A stretch of 64,000 nt of DNA from Actinomycetospora cinnamomea (GTDB lineage: Bacteria; Actinomycetota; Actinomycetes; Mycobacteriales; Pseudonocardiaceae). The translations under genes were made by a program, and so were the position numbers. The notes below the pieces were generated by a model. The model was not told the DNA's origin, searched no databases, and was given only the letters and a program-made list of their open reading frames with translations. The DNA is taken from assembly GCF_003096675.1 (NCBI RefSeq), contig NZ_QEKW01000006.1:248001-312000 (forward strand). The letters run 5' to 3'. Shown here piece after piece: positions 41,534 through 50,309 of the stretch. Position 1 is the first letter of the stretch, and each line of letters begins with the position of its first letter.

Positions 41534-41722
41534 TCACAGCGGCGGCAGCGACGACACCAGGAGCGCGCGCTGCTCGGCCACGTACGAGGCGCACCCGGCA
41601 CAGCCGCAGCGGCCCTCCCGGCTGGTCATCAGCAGGTCCAGCCGCAGGAACACCCGGTCGTAGCCCGGGCCGACGGCGCGGTCGACGTGGTGGCGGAGGT
41701 CGACGGAGGCATGACGGTCCAT
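41534..41722 (-). CDS. Small Cys-containing protein between phasin and phaC
   Basis: 62 aa from ATG 41722 (the frame extends to 41773). The peptide has DLRHHVDRAVGPGYDRVFLR, then GRCGCAGCASYVAEQRALL, with three Cys in a CxCxxC pattern that could bind a metal. No ribosome site is obvious. Codon third positions are GC-rich as in real genes here. Not recognised; it may be a PHA-associated small protein or a chance ORF. Confidence 0.48.
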   Translation of the reverse strand: MDRHASVDLRHHVDRAVGPGYDRVFLRLDLLMTSREGRCGCAGCASYVAEQRALLVSSLPPL

Positions 41723-41757
41723 GCGGGCACCCTCGCGAGGTGAAGGTGGGCGGGGCT

Positions 41758-41794
41758 GTTGCGCGGAGCGCACGGGACGTGCGCCCCACGCAAC
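41758..41794. terminator. Hairpin downstream of phaC
   Basis: Nested stem: gttgcg/cgcaac outside and gcgcac/gtgcgc inside with a short loop. It lies about 90 nt after the phaC stop, in the gap before the small ORF start. Confidence 0.55.
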
Positions 41795-41885
41795 CGTGAC
41801 GGAGCGCGATCCGGCCCGTCAACCGTCGATCGCCCGCCGGGCGGCCGCCGTCACCCGCTCGCCCGACCGCGGCGACGGGCGCCGA

Positions 41886-43670
41886 TCACGACGTCCCGAG
41901 GACGTACGAGCCCGGCGCGTCCTCCAACGGCGGGTAGGCGTCCGACCCGGTCGGCGGCGGTTGGCGCATCCCGCCGCCGCGCTCGGCCATCCAGTCGCGC
42001 CACGGTTCCCACCAGGAGGCGCTCACCTCGGTCGCCCGCTGCATCCAGGTGTCGGCGTCCGGCGCGGCGTCGCCGCCGACGGTGCCGATCCAGTACTTGG
42101 CCTTCTTGCCCGGCGGGTTGACCACGCCCGCGATGTGCCCGCCGTTGGACAGCGTGAAGGTGACGTCGCCGCCGAGCAGGGTGGTCGACTGGAACGAGGT
42201 GCGCCACGGCGCGATGTGGTCGTTGATCGCGGCCACGATGAACGTGTCGTTGGTGACCGACTTCAGCGACAGGTGCTCACCGAGCAGTTCGAGCTCGCCC
42301 CGCGCCAGCTCGTTCTGCAGGTAGAAGTGCCGCAGGTAGAACGCGTGCATCTTCGCCGGCATGCGCGTGGAGTCCGAGTTCCACGCGAGGATGTCGAACG
42401 CCGGCGGCGTCTTGCCCTCCAGCCAGTTCGGCCCGACGTAGTTGAAGATCAGGTCGTTGGCCCGCAGGAGGTCGAACGTCGTCGCCATCGACTCCGAGGG
42501 CAGGTAGCCGGTGCGCGCCATCTTGCGCTCGAGGCGCTCGACGATCTCCGGGTCGACGAAGCTGCTCACCGGGCCCGGGTCGGAGTAGTCGAGCAGGGTG
42601 TTCGTCAGGGTCAGCGAGTTGAGGCGGTGGCCCTGGCCGCGGGCGTGCAGCATCGCGGCGGCGATGGTGGCCATGAGGCCGCCGAGGCACAGGCCCACGA
42701 GGTTGACCTTCTCGGCACCCGTGATGTCCTGGACGACGTCCAGCGCGGCCAGGTTGCCGAGCTCGAGGTAGTCGTCGAGCCCGGTGTCGGCCATCGACTC
42801 GTCGGGGTCGCGGTAGCTGATGACGAACACGGTGTGCCCGTGCTGCACCGCCCACTCCAGGAGGCTGCGGCCCGGGGCGAGATCCATGATGTAGTACTTG
42901 TTGATCCACGGCGGGCTCACGAGGATCGGGATCTCGTGGACCTCGTCGGTCTGCGGTTCGAACTGGATGAGCTCCATCAGCCGGTTGCGGTAGACGACCT
43001 TGCCCGGCGTCGCGGCCAGCTCCTTGCCGACGCGCAGCTGCGACCGGTCGACCTGGCGGGGACGGCCCTGGTTGGTGGCCAGGTCGTCGAGCATCTGGCG
43101 GGCGCCGGTGAGCACGCTCGACCCGCCGGTCTCGAACGCCCGCTTGAGCGCCGAGGGGTTGCCGGGCAGGACGTTGGTCGGCGAGATCACGCTGCCCAGG
43201 ACGTCCATCAGCATCGACGCGCGCTCGCGCGACGACTCGTCGAGCCCGGCCGCCCCGACGAGGTCGTGCAGCGTCTGCACCAGCGCGAGGTACTGCTGGC
43301 GCAGACCCCAGTAGACCGGGTTCTCCTCCCAGGTCGGGTCCTTGAAGCGCCCGTCCTTCTCGACGGGCACCGGGCCCTCGGCGGACGACCCGAGCGCCCG
43401 CGCGATCGTGGCCGTGCCGATCCGGGCGGCGAGACCGGCGTGCCCCGCGATCACCCGGCCCACGTCGGACGGGTGGGTCACGATGCCCTGCGCGAGCTGG
43501 ACGACCGTGCGGCCCCACAGGGCCGGGTCGACCTCGGCCAGCACGTCGGCGGGCACCACGGACTCGAGGGCGGACGCCATGTCGACGGCGTCGCGGCCCA
43601 CGGGTGTCCGGCTGCGGTACTCGAAGGTCGAGTTCCGCTGCGCCCCGTCTCCCGCCTGCTCCACGGTCAT
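41886..43670 (-). CDS. phaC: Class I poly(3-hydroxyalkanoate) synthase
   Basis: 594 aa. Start ATG 43670, chosen because ggaggt lies 7 nt upstream; the GTG five codons earlier lacks this. The lipase-like box GLCLGG carries the nucleophile Cys328; the catalytic Asp is in INDHIAPW and the His in SNGGHIAGVVNPP. The N-terminal ~200 residues match the class I/II PhaC N-domain (FKDPTWEENPVYWGLRQQY). It polymerises hydroxyacyl-CoA into storage polyester on granules. Upstream it has a hairpin; no phaA or phaB is in the window. Confidence 0.94.
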   Translation of the reverse strand: MTVEQAGDGAQRNSTFEYRSRTPVGRDAVDMASALESVVPADVLAEVDPALWGRTVVQLAQGIVTHPSDVGRVIAGHAGLAARIGTATIARALGSSAEGPVPVEKDGRFKDPTWEENPVYWGLRQQYLALVQTLHDLVGAAGLDESSRERASMLMDVLGSVISPTNVLPGNPSALKRAFETGGSSVLTGARQMLDDLATNQGRPRQVDRSQLRVGKELAATPGKVVYRNRLMELIQFEPQTDEVHEIPILVSPPWINKYYIMDLAPGRSLLEWAVQHGHTVFVISYRDPDESMADTGLDDYLELGNLAALDVVQDITGAEKVNLVGLCLGGLMATIAAAMLHARGQGHRLNSLTLTNTLLDYSDPGPVSSFVDPEIVERLERKMARTGYLPSESMATTFDLLRANDLIFNYVGPNWLEGKTPPAFDILAWNSDSTRMPAKMHAFYLRHFYLQNELARGELELLGEHLSLKSVTNDTFIVAAINDHIAPWRTSFQSTTLLGGDVTFTLSNGGHIAGVVNPPGKKAKYWIGTVGGDAAPDADTWMQRATEVSASWWEPWRDWMAERGGGMRQPPPTGSDAYPPLEDAPGSYVLGTS

Positions 43671-43692
43671 GTCGGCGACCTCCACGTCGGCT

Positions 43693-43726
43693 CCCCGGAA
43701 CGCGCCGCGCCTGGCGCGCCCCGGGG
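43693..43726. terminator. Hairpin between methyltransferase gene and phaC
   Basis: ccccgg/ccgggg outer stem and cgcgcc/ggcgcg inner stem. It lies after the stop of the methyltransferase gene (43805) and just before phaC, so it could end that transcript or shape the phaC leader. Confidence 0.45.
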
Positions 43727-43804
43727 GAAGTGTGCCCCGAGGCGACGTGGGTCACACGGTTACCGGCCAGTCAGAGGTCTCCGTCTCACGCGCGACCGTT
43801 CAGC

Positions 43805-44656
43805 TCAGCCCGCGAGCGGGCCGCGCTTGCGGGCGACGATGCCCTCGTAGAGCAGTGGGGTGCGGTCGGTGGCCAGGCGGTGCTGGAAGCGCTCGCGTCG
43901 CACGACCTCGAGGGCACCGGAGCGGATCGACTCGCCGATCATGCCCGCGAAGCCCGAGGTGTCGGTGGCCTCGAGGAACGCGTCCTTGATGGTCATGACC
44001 ACCCAGCCGTCGGGCGCGATGAGGTCGTAGGCGGTGCGGAAGGCCGCCGGTGGGATGTCGCCGAAGCCCAGGGCGGCGACGACGGTCAGCGTGTCGAGCC
44101 GGTGCGCCAGCAGGGTCTCGCGCTGCGGCGCGGGCAGCCGGGTGAAGTCGGCGACGTGGTAGTCGGCGTAGAGGTCCGGACGGTCGCGCTCGGCGGCCTC
44201 CTTGGCCTCGACGAGGATGTCGACCCCGACGGTGTGCGCCACGCCCACCGCGGCGAGCTCCTCGGCCATGATGCCGTTGCCGGCCCCGAGGTCGAGCACG
44301 CGCAGCGTCTCCGCCGGCACGCCGGCCGTGGCCAGGGCCTCGTTCAGCAGGCCCACCATGAAGCGCGGCGAGTCGCAGCCCAGGACGTCGTAGAAGATCT
44401 TCTCGTACAGCCCGGGCATGCGGAAGATCTTGTCGTAGTCGTGGAACCGGTACTCGCGCCACGTGCCGTCGGGCTCGGCGACGACGCACCACTCGTCGTC
44501 CTGGCTGAACTTGCTTCCCGGCTCCGGCAGGGCCAGCCGCAGCGTCGTCCGGGCCTCCTCCAGGCTCATGTGCCGGGAGGGCGGGGTCGCCGTCCGCTCG
44601 AGGACCGCCCGGTGATCGCGACTGCCGTTCGTGCCGTTGACCGCTGTCGGTGCCAT
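43805..44656 (-). CDS. Class I SAM-dependent methyltransferase
   Basis: 283 aa. Start ATG 44656 with gagagg 6 nt upstream. The SAM-binding motif is LRVLDLGAGNGIMAEEL, followed by HTVGVDILVEAKEAA; the post-I motifs include LTVVAALGFGDIPPAAFR and DGWVVMTIKDAFL. A preceding segment EYRFHDYDKIFRMPGLYEKIFYD probably caps the substrate site. Substrate unknown. No enzyme of an obvious pathway is adjacent; it lies upstream of phaC in the same direction but a hairpin separates them. Confidence 0.82.
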   Translation of the reverse strand: MAPTAVNGTNGSRDHRAVLERTATPPSRHMSLEEARTTLRLALPEPGSKFSQDDEWCVVAEPDGTWREYRFHDYDKIFRMPGLYEKIFYDVLGCDSPRFMVGLLNEALATAGVPAETLRVLDLGAGNGIMAEELAAVGVAHTVGVDILVEAKEAAERDRPDLYADYHVADFTRLPAPQRETLLAHRLDTLTVVAALGFGDIPPAAFRTAYDLIAPDGWVVMTIKDAFLEATDTSGFAGMIGESIRSGALEVVRRERFQHRLATDRTPLLYEGIVARKRGPLAG

Positions 44657-44823
44657 CGCTGACCTCTCCTCGGAGGTGTCGCCCACCGGGGGCGACGGAG
44701 CTGGACGCGGGCAGAGGTGGACGCCCGCGCAGAGCATCACGCGCTGCGATCGTCGTCAGCGTCCGCGCCGGGGGTCAAGCCATGGGGCGTCAATAGAATC
44801 AACGTCACGGTGGCACCGGGCCG

Positions 44824-45444
44824 CTACTGCCAGCGACCGCCCTGGGGCCCACGCGGGTCGTAGCGGGCGGTGCGGTCGTCCTGGCCGGGGTACGGGTCGG
44901 CGTAAGGACCCCGCTGCTCGTACGGCTGCTCGTAGGTGCCGTAGCGCTGGTCGTAGCGCCCGTCGTACTGGCGCCCGCCCCACCCGCCGGAGCTCACGGG
45001 GCGGACCGCGGTGCGCGAGACACCCGAGAGCATCGAGATGATCGCGAGGCCGATGGCCGCGTACAGGACCGCCGTCGCGATGTGGTCGATGACGCTGCCG
45101 CGGGCGAGGAAGACCTGAAGGAGCAGGACCACGAGCGCCAGCACGACGAGCGCCGAGAAGAACGTCGCCGGGCGCGGCGTGGTCAGCAGCAGCAGGTGCA
45201 GCAGGGCGGTGCCGGCGAGCGCCGCGATCGCCGCGGCCACCGGAATGATCGTCATGGCGTTGTCGACCAGCGCGCCGCTGCGCTCCGCGGTCTGGATGCC
45301 CAGGTCGAAGACGTTGGAGATGATGAGGACGCCGACGATCGCGATGCCCGCGGCCACCACGGCGGTGGCGATGCCGCCGGCCCACAGGCGCTTGCCGAGC
45401 ACCTCCACGTCGCCGTCGTCCCACGAGCGCTGCGGGTAGCTCAC
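44824..45444 (-). CDS. Four-helix membrane protein with Tyr-rich tail
   Basis: 206 aa, GTG start with gagg upstream. Four hydrophobic helices (about 20-43, 64-86, 92-112, 120-140), then a cytoplasmic tail of about 60 residues rich in Tyr, Arg, Gly and Asp (YDGRYDQRYGTYEQPYEQR). It resembles DUF6069-type actinobacterial membrane proteins, but I cannot confirm it. The repetitive Tyr tail is the most distinctive feature; it may be disordered or phosphorylated. Confidence 0.65.
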   Translation of the reverse strand: MSYPQRSWDDGDVEVLGKRLWAGGIATAVVAAGIAIVGVLIISNVFDLGIQTAERSGALVDNAMTIIPVAAAIAALAGTALLHLLLLTTPRPATFFSALVVLALVVLLLQVFLARGSVIDHIATAVLYAAIGLAIISMLSGVSRTAVRPVSSGGWGGRQYDGRYDQRYGTYEQPYEQRGPYADPYPGQDDRTARYDPRGPQGGRWQ

Positions 45445-45627
45445 GACCTCGTCCTCTCCCCCGACGCCGGGCGCCGGTGCCCACCGGCGTCAGCGTCGGT
45501 TGTACCGCACCCGCCCCGGCCACGGGGGGACGATCCCCCGCGCGCACGGAGCCCACCTTGACGCACGCCCCGCGGCGCCGTTCGGTAGGGCGCGACCCGC
45601 CGTCGCGCGACGAGGAGCGAGGCCCGC

Positions 45628-46869
45628 ATGACGTCCCGCCAGCCGGAACTCCCCCGGACCCCCCGCCGCCTGCCGCGGCCCGCGGAGCTGCGCCCGTTGC
45701 TGCGCCTGGCGCGCCCCGACCCCGACCCGGTGCGCCGTCGCCTGGCCCGGGCGCACACGGTCGGCGACCTCCGGGAGATCGCCCGGCGCCGCACCCCCCG
45801 CGCGGTGTTCGACTACACCGACGGCGCGGCCGAGGGCGAGGTGTCGCTGACGCGGGCACGGGCGGCGTTCGCGGCCCTGGAGTTCCGGCCCTCGGTGCTG
45901 CGCGACGTGTCGACGGTCGACACCGCGACGACGTTGCTCGGCGGGCCCTCGGCCCTCCCGTTCGCGTTCGCGCCCACCGGGTTCACGCGGATGATGCACC
46001 ACTCCGGCGAGCCGGCCGTGGCGCGCGTGGCGGCCCGGCTCGGGGTGCCGCACACGCTCTCGACGATGGGCACGACCTCGCCCGAGGACCTCGCCCTCGC
46101 CGCGCCGGAGACCCGGCGCTGGTTCCAGCTCTACCTGTGGCGTGACCGCGAGGCCAGCGCGGCGATCGTCGACCGGGCGAAGGCCGCGGGCAACGAGGCG
46201 CTGATGCTCACCGTGGACACGCCGGTCGGCGGGGCGCGGCTGCGCGACGCCCGCAACGGCCTGACGATCCCGCCGGCGCTGACGCCCCGCACGCTCCTGG
46301 ACATGGCGCGCCACCCGCACTGGTGGCTCAACGTGCTCTCCACCGAGCCGCTGGAGTTCGCCGCCCTGTCGTCGTGGGGCGGCACGGTCTCCGAGCTGAT
46401 CGACACGATGTTCGACCCGGCGCTCACGATGGACGACCTCGCGTGGCTCCGATCCACGTGGAACGGCCCGCTCGTCGTCAAGGGCGTGCAGACCGCGGCC
46501 GACGCGCGGCGGGTGGTCGACGCCGGCGCCGACGCGGTGGTCGTGTCCAACCACGGGGGCCGCCAGCTCGACCGGGCGCCCGTGCCGCTGGAGACGCTGC
46601 CGTCGGTGGTCGCCGAGGTCGGCGGCGACGCCGAGGTGCTGCTCGACACCGGGATCACCTCCGGCGCCGACATCGTCGCCGCGGTGGCGCTCGGGGCCTC
46701 CGGGTGCCTCGTCGGGCGGGCCTACCTCTACGCCCTCATGGCCGGGGGCGAGCGCGGGGTCGACCGCCTCGGCGAGATCCTCACCGCGGAGATCCGCCGG
46801 ACGATGGCCCTGCTCGGGGTGTCCCGTGTCGCCGACCTGACCCCCGACCACGTGCGGCTGCGGGGGTGA
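45628..46869 (+). CDS. lldD2: FMN-dependent alpha-hydroxy-acid oxidase/dehydrogenase (LldD2-like)
   Basis: 413 aa, ATG with gaggagcgagg upstream. The FMN-dependent alpha-hydroxy acid dehydrogenase family is clear: FDYTDGAAEGE near the N-terminus, APTGFTRMMH, FQLYLWRDRE, LTVDTPVGGARLRD, LVVKGVQT with the conserved Lys, and the active-site His in VSNHGGRQLDRAP. The sequence closely follows M. tuberculosis LldD2 (Rv1872c, from memory 414 aa), an L-lactate dehydrogenase passing electrons to the quinone pool. The gene converges on the Ddn-like gene. Confidence 0.91.
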   Translation: MTSRQPELPRTPRRLPRPAELRPLLRLARPDPDPVRRRLARAHTVGDLREIARRRTPRAVFDYTDGAAEGEVSLTRARAAFAALEFRPSVLRDVSTVDTATTLLGGPSALPFAFAPTGFTRMMHHSGEPAVARVAARLGVPHTLSTMGTTSPEDLALAAPETRRWFQLYLWRDREASAAIVDRAKAAGNEALMLTVDTPVGGARLRDARNGLTIPPALTPRTLLDMARHPHWWLNVLSTEPLEFAALSSWGGTVSELIDTMFDPALTMDDLAWLRSTWNGPLVVKGVQTAADARRVVDAGADAVVVSNHGGRQLDRAPVPLETLPSVVAEVGGDAEVLLDTGITSGADIVAAVALGASGCLVGRAYLYALMAGGERGVDRLGEILTAEIRRTMALLGVSRVADLTPDHVRLRG

Positions 46870-46872
46870 CCG

Positions 46873-47355
46873 TCAGCGCCGACGGCGGGTGAGCACGACG
46901 AACGGGATCGTGCGACCGACCTCCTCGGCGCGGCGCTGGTAGCCCGCGAACGGACGGTACGTCGCGATGGCGGCGGGCCACAGCCGCGCGCGCTCCTCGT
47001 CGGTGGCGACGCGGGCGTGCACCGGCCGCACCTCGTCGCGCACCTGCACCGTGGTGTCCGGGTGCGCGCGCAGGTTGTGGAACCACGCCGGGTGTCGCGG
47101 GTGCCCCCCGTACGACGCGACCACGACGAGGTCGTCCGGGTCGTCGGGGTGGGTGAAGTACAGCAGCGGCGTCGTGCGCGGCCGCCCGCTGCGGGCTCCG
47201 ACGTGGTCGAGCAGGAGCATCGTCGGCAGACCCGGCGCCGTGTGTCCGAGTCGCCCGCCCGTCCGGCGGTAGAGCGCGATGTGGGCGCGCGTCACCGCCC
47301 CGACGACGGGGCGGAGACGGTCGAGCGCGCGGCCGAAGCCCTGGGTGGAGACCAC
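46873..47355 (-). CDS. Deazaflavin (F420)-dependent nitroreductase family protein (Ddn-like)
   Basis: 160 aa from GTG 47355 (163 aa if GTG 47364 is used; TACGGT lies exactly 7 nt before 47355). Ddn/DUF385 motifs: LLLDHVGARSGRPRTTPLLY, DDLVVVASYGGHPRHPAWFHNL, and HPDTTVQV. Family members bind F420H2 and reduce quinones or nitro compounds at the membrane. Presence implies F420 synthesis in this organism. A cggcgcacc/ggtgcgccg hairpin overlaps the start region. Confidence 0.86.
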   Translation of the reverse strand: MVSTQGFGRALDRLRPVVGAVTRAHIALYRRTGGRLGHTAPGLPTMLLLDHVGARSGRPRTTPLLYFTHPDDPDDLVVVASYGGHPRHPAWFHNLRAHPDTTVQVRDEVRPVHARVATDEERARLWPAAIATYRPFAGYQRRAEEVGRTIPFVVLTRRRR

Positions 47356-47362
47356 CCGGCGC

Positions 47363-47368
47363 ACCGTA
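47363..47368 (-). promoter_or_regulatory. Putative -10 element of leaderless Ddn-like gene
   Basis: TACGGT on the minus strand, 7 nt before GTG 47355; it lies in the loop-side of a short hairpin (47358-47380). Confidence 0.4.
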
Positions 47369-47385
47369 GTGGTGCGCCGGGCGGC

Positions 47386-48324
47386 CTACAGCGTGAGCAG
47401 CCGGTCGAAGAACTCCCGGTAGCGCTGCACGGCGCGACGCATCTCCTCGGTGGAGGGCTCCCCGCCGAGCTGGTTCGGGTCGAGGGCGCTGCGCTGGCTG
47501 GAGAACGTGCGGGACAGCTCCTCGAGCACCTCGCCCACCAGGCCGTCGGCGCGCGACACCGCGTCCTGGGGCCGGTCGACGAACATCATGCGCACGTCCT
47601 CCCACTGCGAGCGCCACTGCGACGCCCGCTCCGGGTCGATGATCGTGCCGCGGGGCTCGTCCGAGCCCTGGTCGTGCCCGCCCCGGGCGGTGGCGCCGGC
47701 CTGCTCCTGGCCCGCCTGGACCGGGGCGTCGTGACCCCCGTCGTGGCCCGGGCCGCCCGTGGGCTCGCCCGGCGCCCCCCGACCGTGGTCGGGCGGGCCG
47801 GGGTAGGCACCGGGTTGTCCGCCCTGTCCCGGGCCCACACCACCGGGGCCGGTGCCGGCCGGCTGGCCCGGCGCGTCGCCGTACTGCTGCTGGGCCGGCG
47901 CCGGTCCCCCCGAGGGGGCGTACTGCGCGTGCTGGGGGAGGTGCTGCTCGCCGCCGTGATGCTGGCCGTGCTGCTGCTCGTGCGGGCCGCCGAACTGCTG
48001 ACCGTGCTGGCCGTACGGCTGCTGCTGCCCGCCCGGCTGCTGGCCGGCGTACGGCTGGCCCCCGTGCTGCTGGCCCCCGTACTGCTGGCCCCCGTACTGC
48101 TGGCCGGGCTGGTCGCCGTGTCGCTCGGTGTACGGGGTGCCGGTCGGGACGCCCTGCGGCGCGTGCTGGCCGTAGGGGTCGCCGTACCCGCCGCCGGGCT
48201 GTCCGCCGTACGGCTGGCCCTGCGGCCCCCCGGCGTTCTGCCGGGGGTCCTCGTCGTACCCGCCCGGACGCTCGTGCTCGTCGGCGGTGTGACCTGCGGG
48301 CTGGCCCTGCTCGGGGTGGCTCAT
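47386..48324 (-). CDS. Gln/Gly/Tyr-repeat protein with conserved C-terminal helical domain
   Basis: 312 aa, ATG start in an ATGA overlap with the upstream gene. The first ~215 residues are a low-complexity region of Gln, Gly, His, Pro and Tyr with repeats of QQYGGQ and QPYGGQ type. The C-terminal ~95 residues (SQWRSQWEDVRMMFVDRPQD to the end) are a helical domain that aligns with the central domain of the upstream protein (FRADWQQVQRGFVDDPGGA). Two paralogous domains in one operon suggest a heteromer. No membrane helix. Function unknown. Confidence 0.73.
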   Translation of the reverse strand: MSHPEQGQPAGHTADEHERPGGYDEDPRQNAGGPQGQPYGGQPGGGYGDPYGQHAPQGVPTGTPYTERHGDQPGQQYGGQQYGGQQHGGQPYAGQQPGGQQQPYGQHGQQFGGPHEQQHGQHHGGEQHLPQHAQYAPSGGPAPAQQQYGDAPGQPAGTGPGGVGPGQGGQPGAYPGPPDHGRGAPGEPTGGPGHDGGHDAPVQAGQEQAGATARGGHDQGSDEPRGTIIDPERASQWRSQWEDVRMMFVDRPQDAVSRADGLVGEVLEELSRTFSSQRSALDPNQLGGEPSTEEMRRAVQRYREFFDRLLTL

Positions 48325-49133
48325 CGCCTGTGCTCCTGGTGTCCGTCGGGTCCGCCGGCCGCACGGGGCGCCGACGCGGGGCGTCCGGGGCCGGGCGCCC
48401 CGTCGGGGGGTCCGCCCGGGCCGGGTGCGTTCCCGGGCGGCGGTCCCTGCGGGGGCGGCGCACCCTGACCGGGCCCGCCACCGCCCGGGGCGATCCGTTC
48501 CGTGCCGGCCTCGGGGTGCCCACCGCGCGCGTCCCGTCCACCGGCCATCCGCTCGGTCGCGCCCTCGCGTCCGCCGTGCCCGCCGTACTCGTCGTGCCCG
48601 CCGTCGTCGAGCAGCGCCTCGACCAGGGAGCGGTACGACGTGAACGCGCTGCGCAGGTCCTCGGTGCTCGCGGTGCCGTCGCGGTGGGCGGTGGTGATGC
48701 GCTGGGCGTTCCGGTAGTCGTCGACGAGGTGGGGCTGGGCCACGGAGAGGTCCTCGGCCCGCCGCCGGGAGTCCTCCACGGGGTAGCCGCGCTGGCGCAT
48801 GATCGTCACGACCAGCGCGTCGGCGTGCTCGACCGCGCCGCCGGGGTCGTCGACGAAGCCCCGCTGCACCTGCTGCCAGTCGGCGCGGAAGCGCTCGCGC
48901 TCGTCGGGCTGCAGGGGGCGCAGTTCGTGCTGGTCGTGGCGCTCCTTGCGCTCCCGGAGCTCCTTCGCGGCCTGCTTGCGGTCGCCGGTCTCGGCGACGC
49001 GGCGCTCGTACTCCGGACCGAACTCGTCGGCGAGCGCGCGCTCTCGTCGACGTCGTGCGAGGACGAGGGCGGCGATGCCGAGGAGGACCAGCACCACCAC
49101 CACGACGATGATCACGACACCTGCGGTGCCCAT
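48321..49133 (-). CDS. Membrane-anchored paralog of the repeat protein downstream
   Basis: 270 aa, ATG with aagggg upstream. An N-terminal membrane helix (about 5-25) is followed by RRRRERALADEFGPEYERRV, a linker, the helical domain (about 80-175; FRADWQQVQRGFVDDPGGAV ... DLRSAFTSYRSLVEALL) and a Pro/Gly-rich tail. The domain is shared with the downstream protein, including a final STED(L/M)R-x-A-x-x-YR helix. Orientation suggests the domain is cytoplasmic. Not recognised as a named family; seen widely in actinobacteria in my recollection. Confidence 0.74.
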   Translation of the reverse strand: MGTAGVVIIVVVVVLVLLGIAALVLARRRRERALADEFGPEYERRVAETGDRKQAAKELRERKERHDQHELRPLQPDERERFRADWQQVQRGFVDDPGGAVEHADALVVTIMRQRGYPVEDSRRRAEDLSVAQPHLVDDYRNAQRITTAHRDGTASTEDLRSAFTSYRSLVEALLDDGGHDEYGGHGGREGATERMAGGRDARGGHPEAGTERIAPGGGGPGQGAPPPQGPPPGNAPGPGGPPDGAPGPGRPASAPRAAGGPDGHQEHRR

Positions 49134-49248
49134 CGCGGGACCCCTTCCGAGAGCCGGGACAGGTGATCAGAGTTCCCACCCCGGGGTCGTCACTCACGCG
49201 GCCATCGGCCCGTACCGGGGAAATAGTTCCCCGATGCGGGCCCCACGC

Positions 49249-50286
49249 TCATCCCTTCTGTGCTGCGCCGCGCTCCTCGCGCGGACGACGCCGTTGCGCC
49301 ACGTCGCCGATGGCGGGTGGCTCGTAGGAGACGTCGCCCGGGTTCACGTCGACCCCGGGCGGCACGATCTCGTCGATGCGGTCGAGGACCTCGTCGTCGA
49401 GGGTGACCTCGGCCCCGGCGAGGACGTCGTCGAGCTGCTCCGTGGTACGCGGGCCGATGATCGCCGAGGTGACGGCCGGGTGGGCGACCGCGAACGCCAT
49501 GGCCATGTGCACCATCGACAGGCCCGCCTCCTCGGCGAGCGGGATCAGCTCCTCGACCGCGTCGAGCTTGCGCTCGTCGGTGAAGCGACCGGGGGTGCGC
49601 TGCGCCCGCTGCGTCCCGGCCTCCTGCCCCTTGCGGATCCTGCCGGTGAGCATGCCCATCGCCAGCGGGCTCCAGACCAGGGCGCCCATGCCGTAGCGGC
49701 GGCACACGGGCAGGACCTCGCGCTCGATCCCGCGGTTGAGGATCGAGTACGGCGGCTGCTCGGTGCGGAACCGCTCGAGGCCGCGGCGCTCGGCGACCCA
49801 CTGGGCCTCGACGATCTCGGAGGCGGGGAACGTCGACGACCCGATGGCGCGGACCTTGCCGCTGCGCACGAGGTCGGTGAGCGCGGAGAGCGTCTCCTCG
49901 ACGTCGGTGTCCGGGTCCGGACGGTGGATCTGGTAGAGGTCGAGGTGGTCGGCCTGAAGGCGCCGCAGGGAGTTCTCCACCTCTCGCACGAGCCATCGCC
50001 GCGAGTTGCCCCGGTGGTTGGGGTCGTCGCCCATCGGGGCGTGCGCCTTGGTGGCCAGCACGACGTCGTCGCGGCGGCCGTGCAGCGCCTTGCCGACGAT
50101 CTCCTCGGACTCGCCCTGGGCGTAGACGTCGGCCGTGTCGACGAAGTTGATCCCGGAGTCCAGCGCCTTGTGGATGATCCGGATCGAGTCGTCGTGGTCG
50201 GTGTTGCCCCAGGCGCCGAACATCATGGCGCCCAGGCAGTACGGGCTGACCTTGATGCCGGTCCGGCCCAGCGTCCGCATCCTCAC
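49249..50286 (-). CDS. Aldo/keto reductase
   Basis: 345 aa. Start GTG 50286 with ggaggg 8 nt upstream; ATG 50280 is the alternative. The catalytic tetrad is visible: Asp and Tyr in FVDTADVYAQGESE, Lys in VLATKAHAP and His in DLYQIHRPD. NADPH-binding features follow near the C-terminus (SAIIGPRTTEQLDD). It belongs to the AKR group with short-chain alcohol or sugar substrates such as YajO/IolS; substrate unknown. Separated by a strong hairpin from the Zn dehydrogenase upstream. Confidence 0.88.
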   Translation of the reverse strand: MRMRTLGRTGIKVSPYCLGAMMFGAWGNTDHDDSIRIIHKALDSGINFVDTADVYAQGESEEIVGKALHGRRDDVVLATKAHAPMGDDPNHRGNSRRWLVREVENSLRRLQADHLDLYQIHRPDPDTDVEETLSALTDLVRSGKVRAIGSSTFPASEIVEAQWVAERRGLERFRTEQPPYSILNRGIEREVLPVCRRYGMGALVWSPLAMGMLTGRIRKGQEAGTQRAQRTPGRFTDERKLDAVEELIPLAEEAGLSMVHMAMAFAVAHPAVTSAIIGPRTTEQLDDVLAGAEVTLDDEVLDRIDEIVPPGVDVNPGDVSYEPPAIGDVAQRRRPREERGAAQKG

Positions 50287-50309
50287 GGGGTCCGCCCTCC
50301 TCGTGTGCC

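Noticed and set aside
47358..47380. Hairpin over the Ddn-like start as a regulatory RNA thermometer
   Set aside because: The cggcgcacc/ggtgcgccg stem contains the -10-like TACGGT and the upstream GTG; if the transcript starts at GTG 47355 the stem is not in the RNA.
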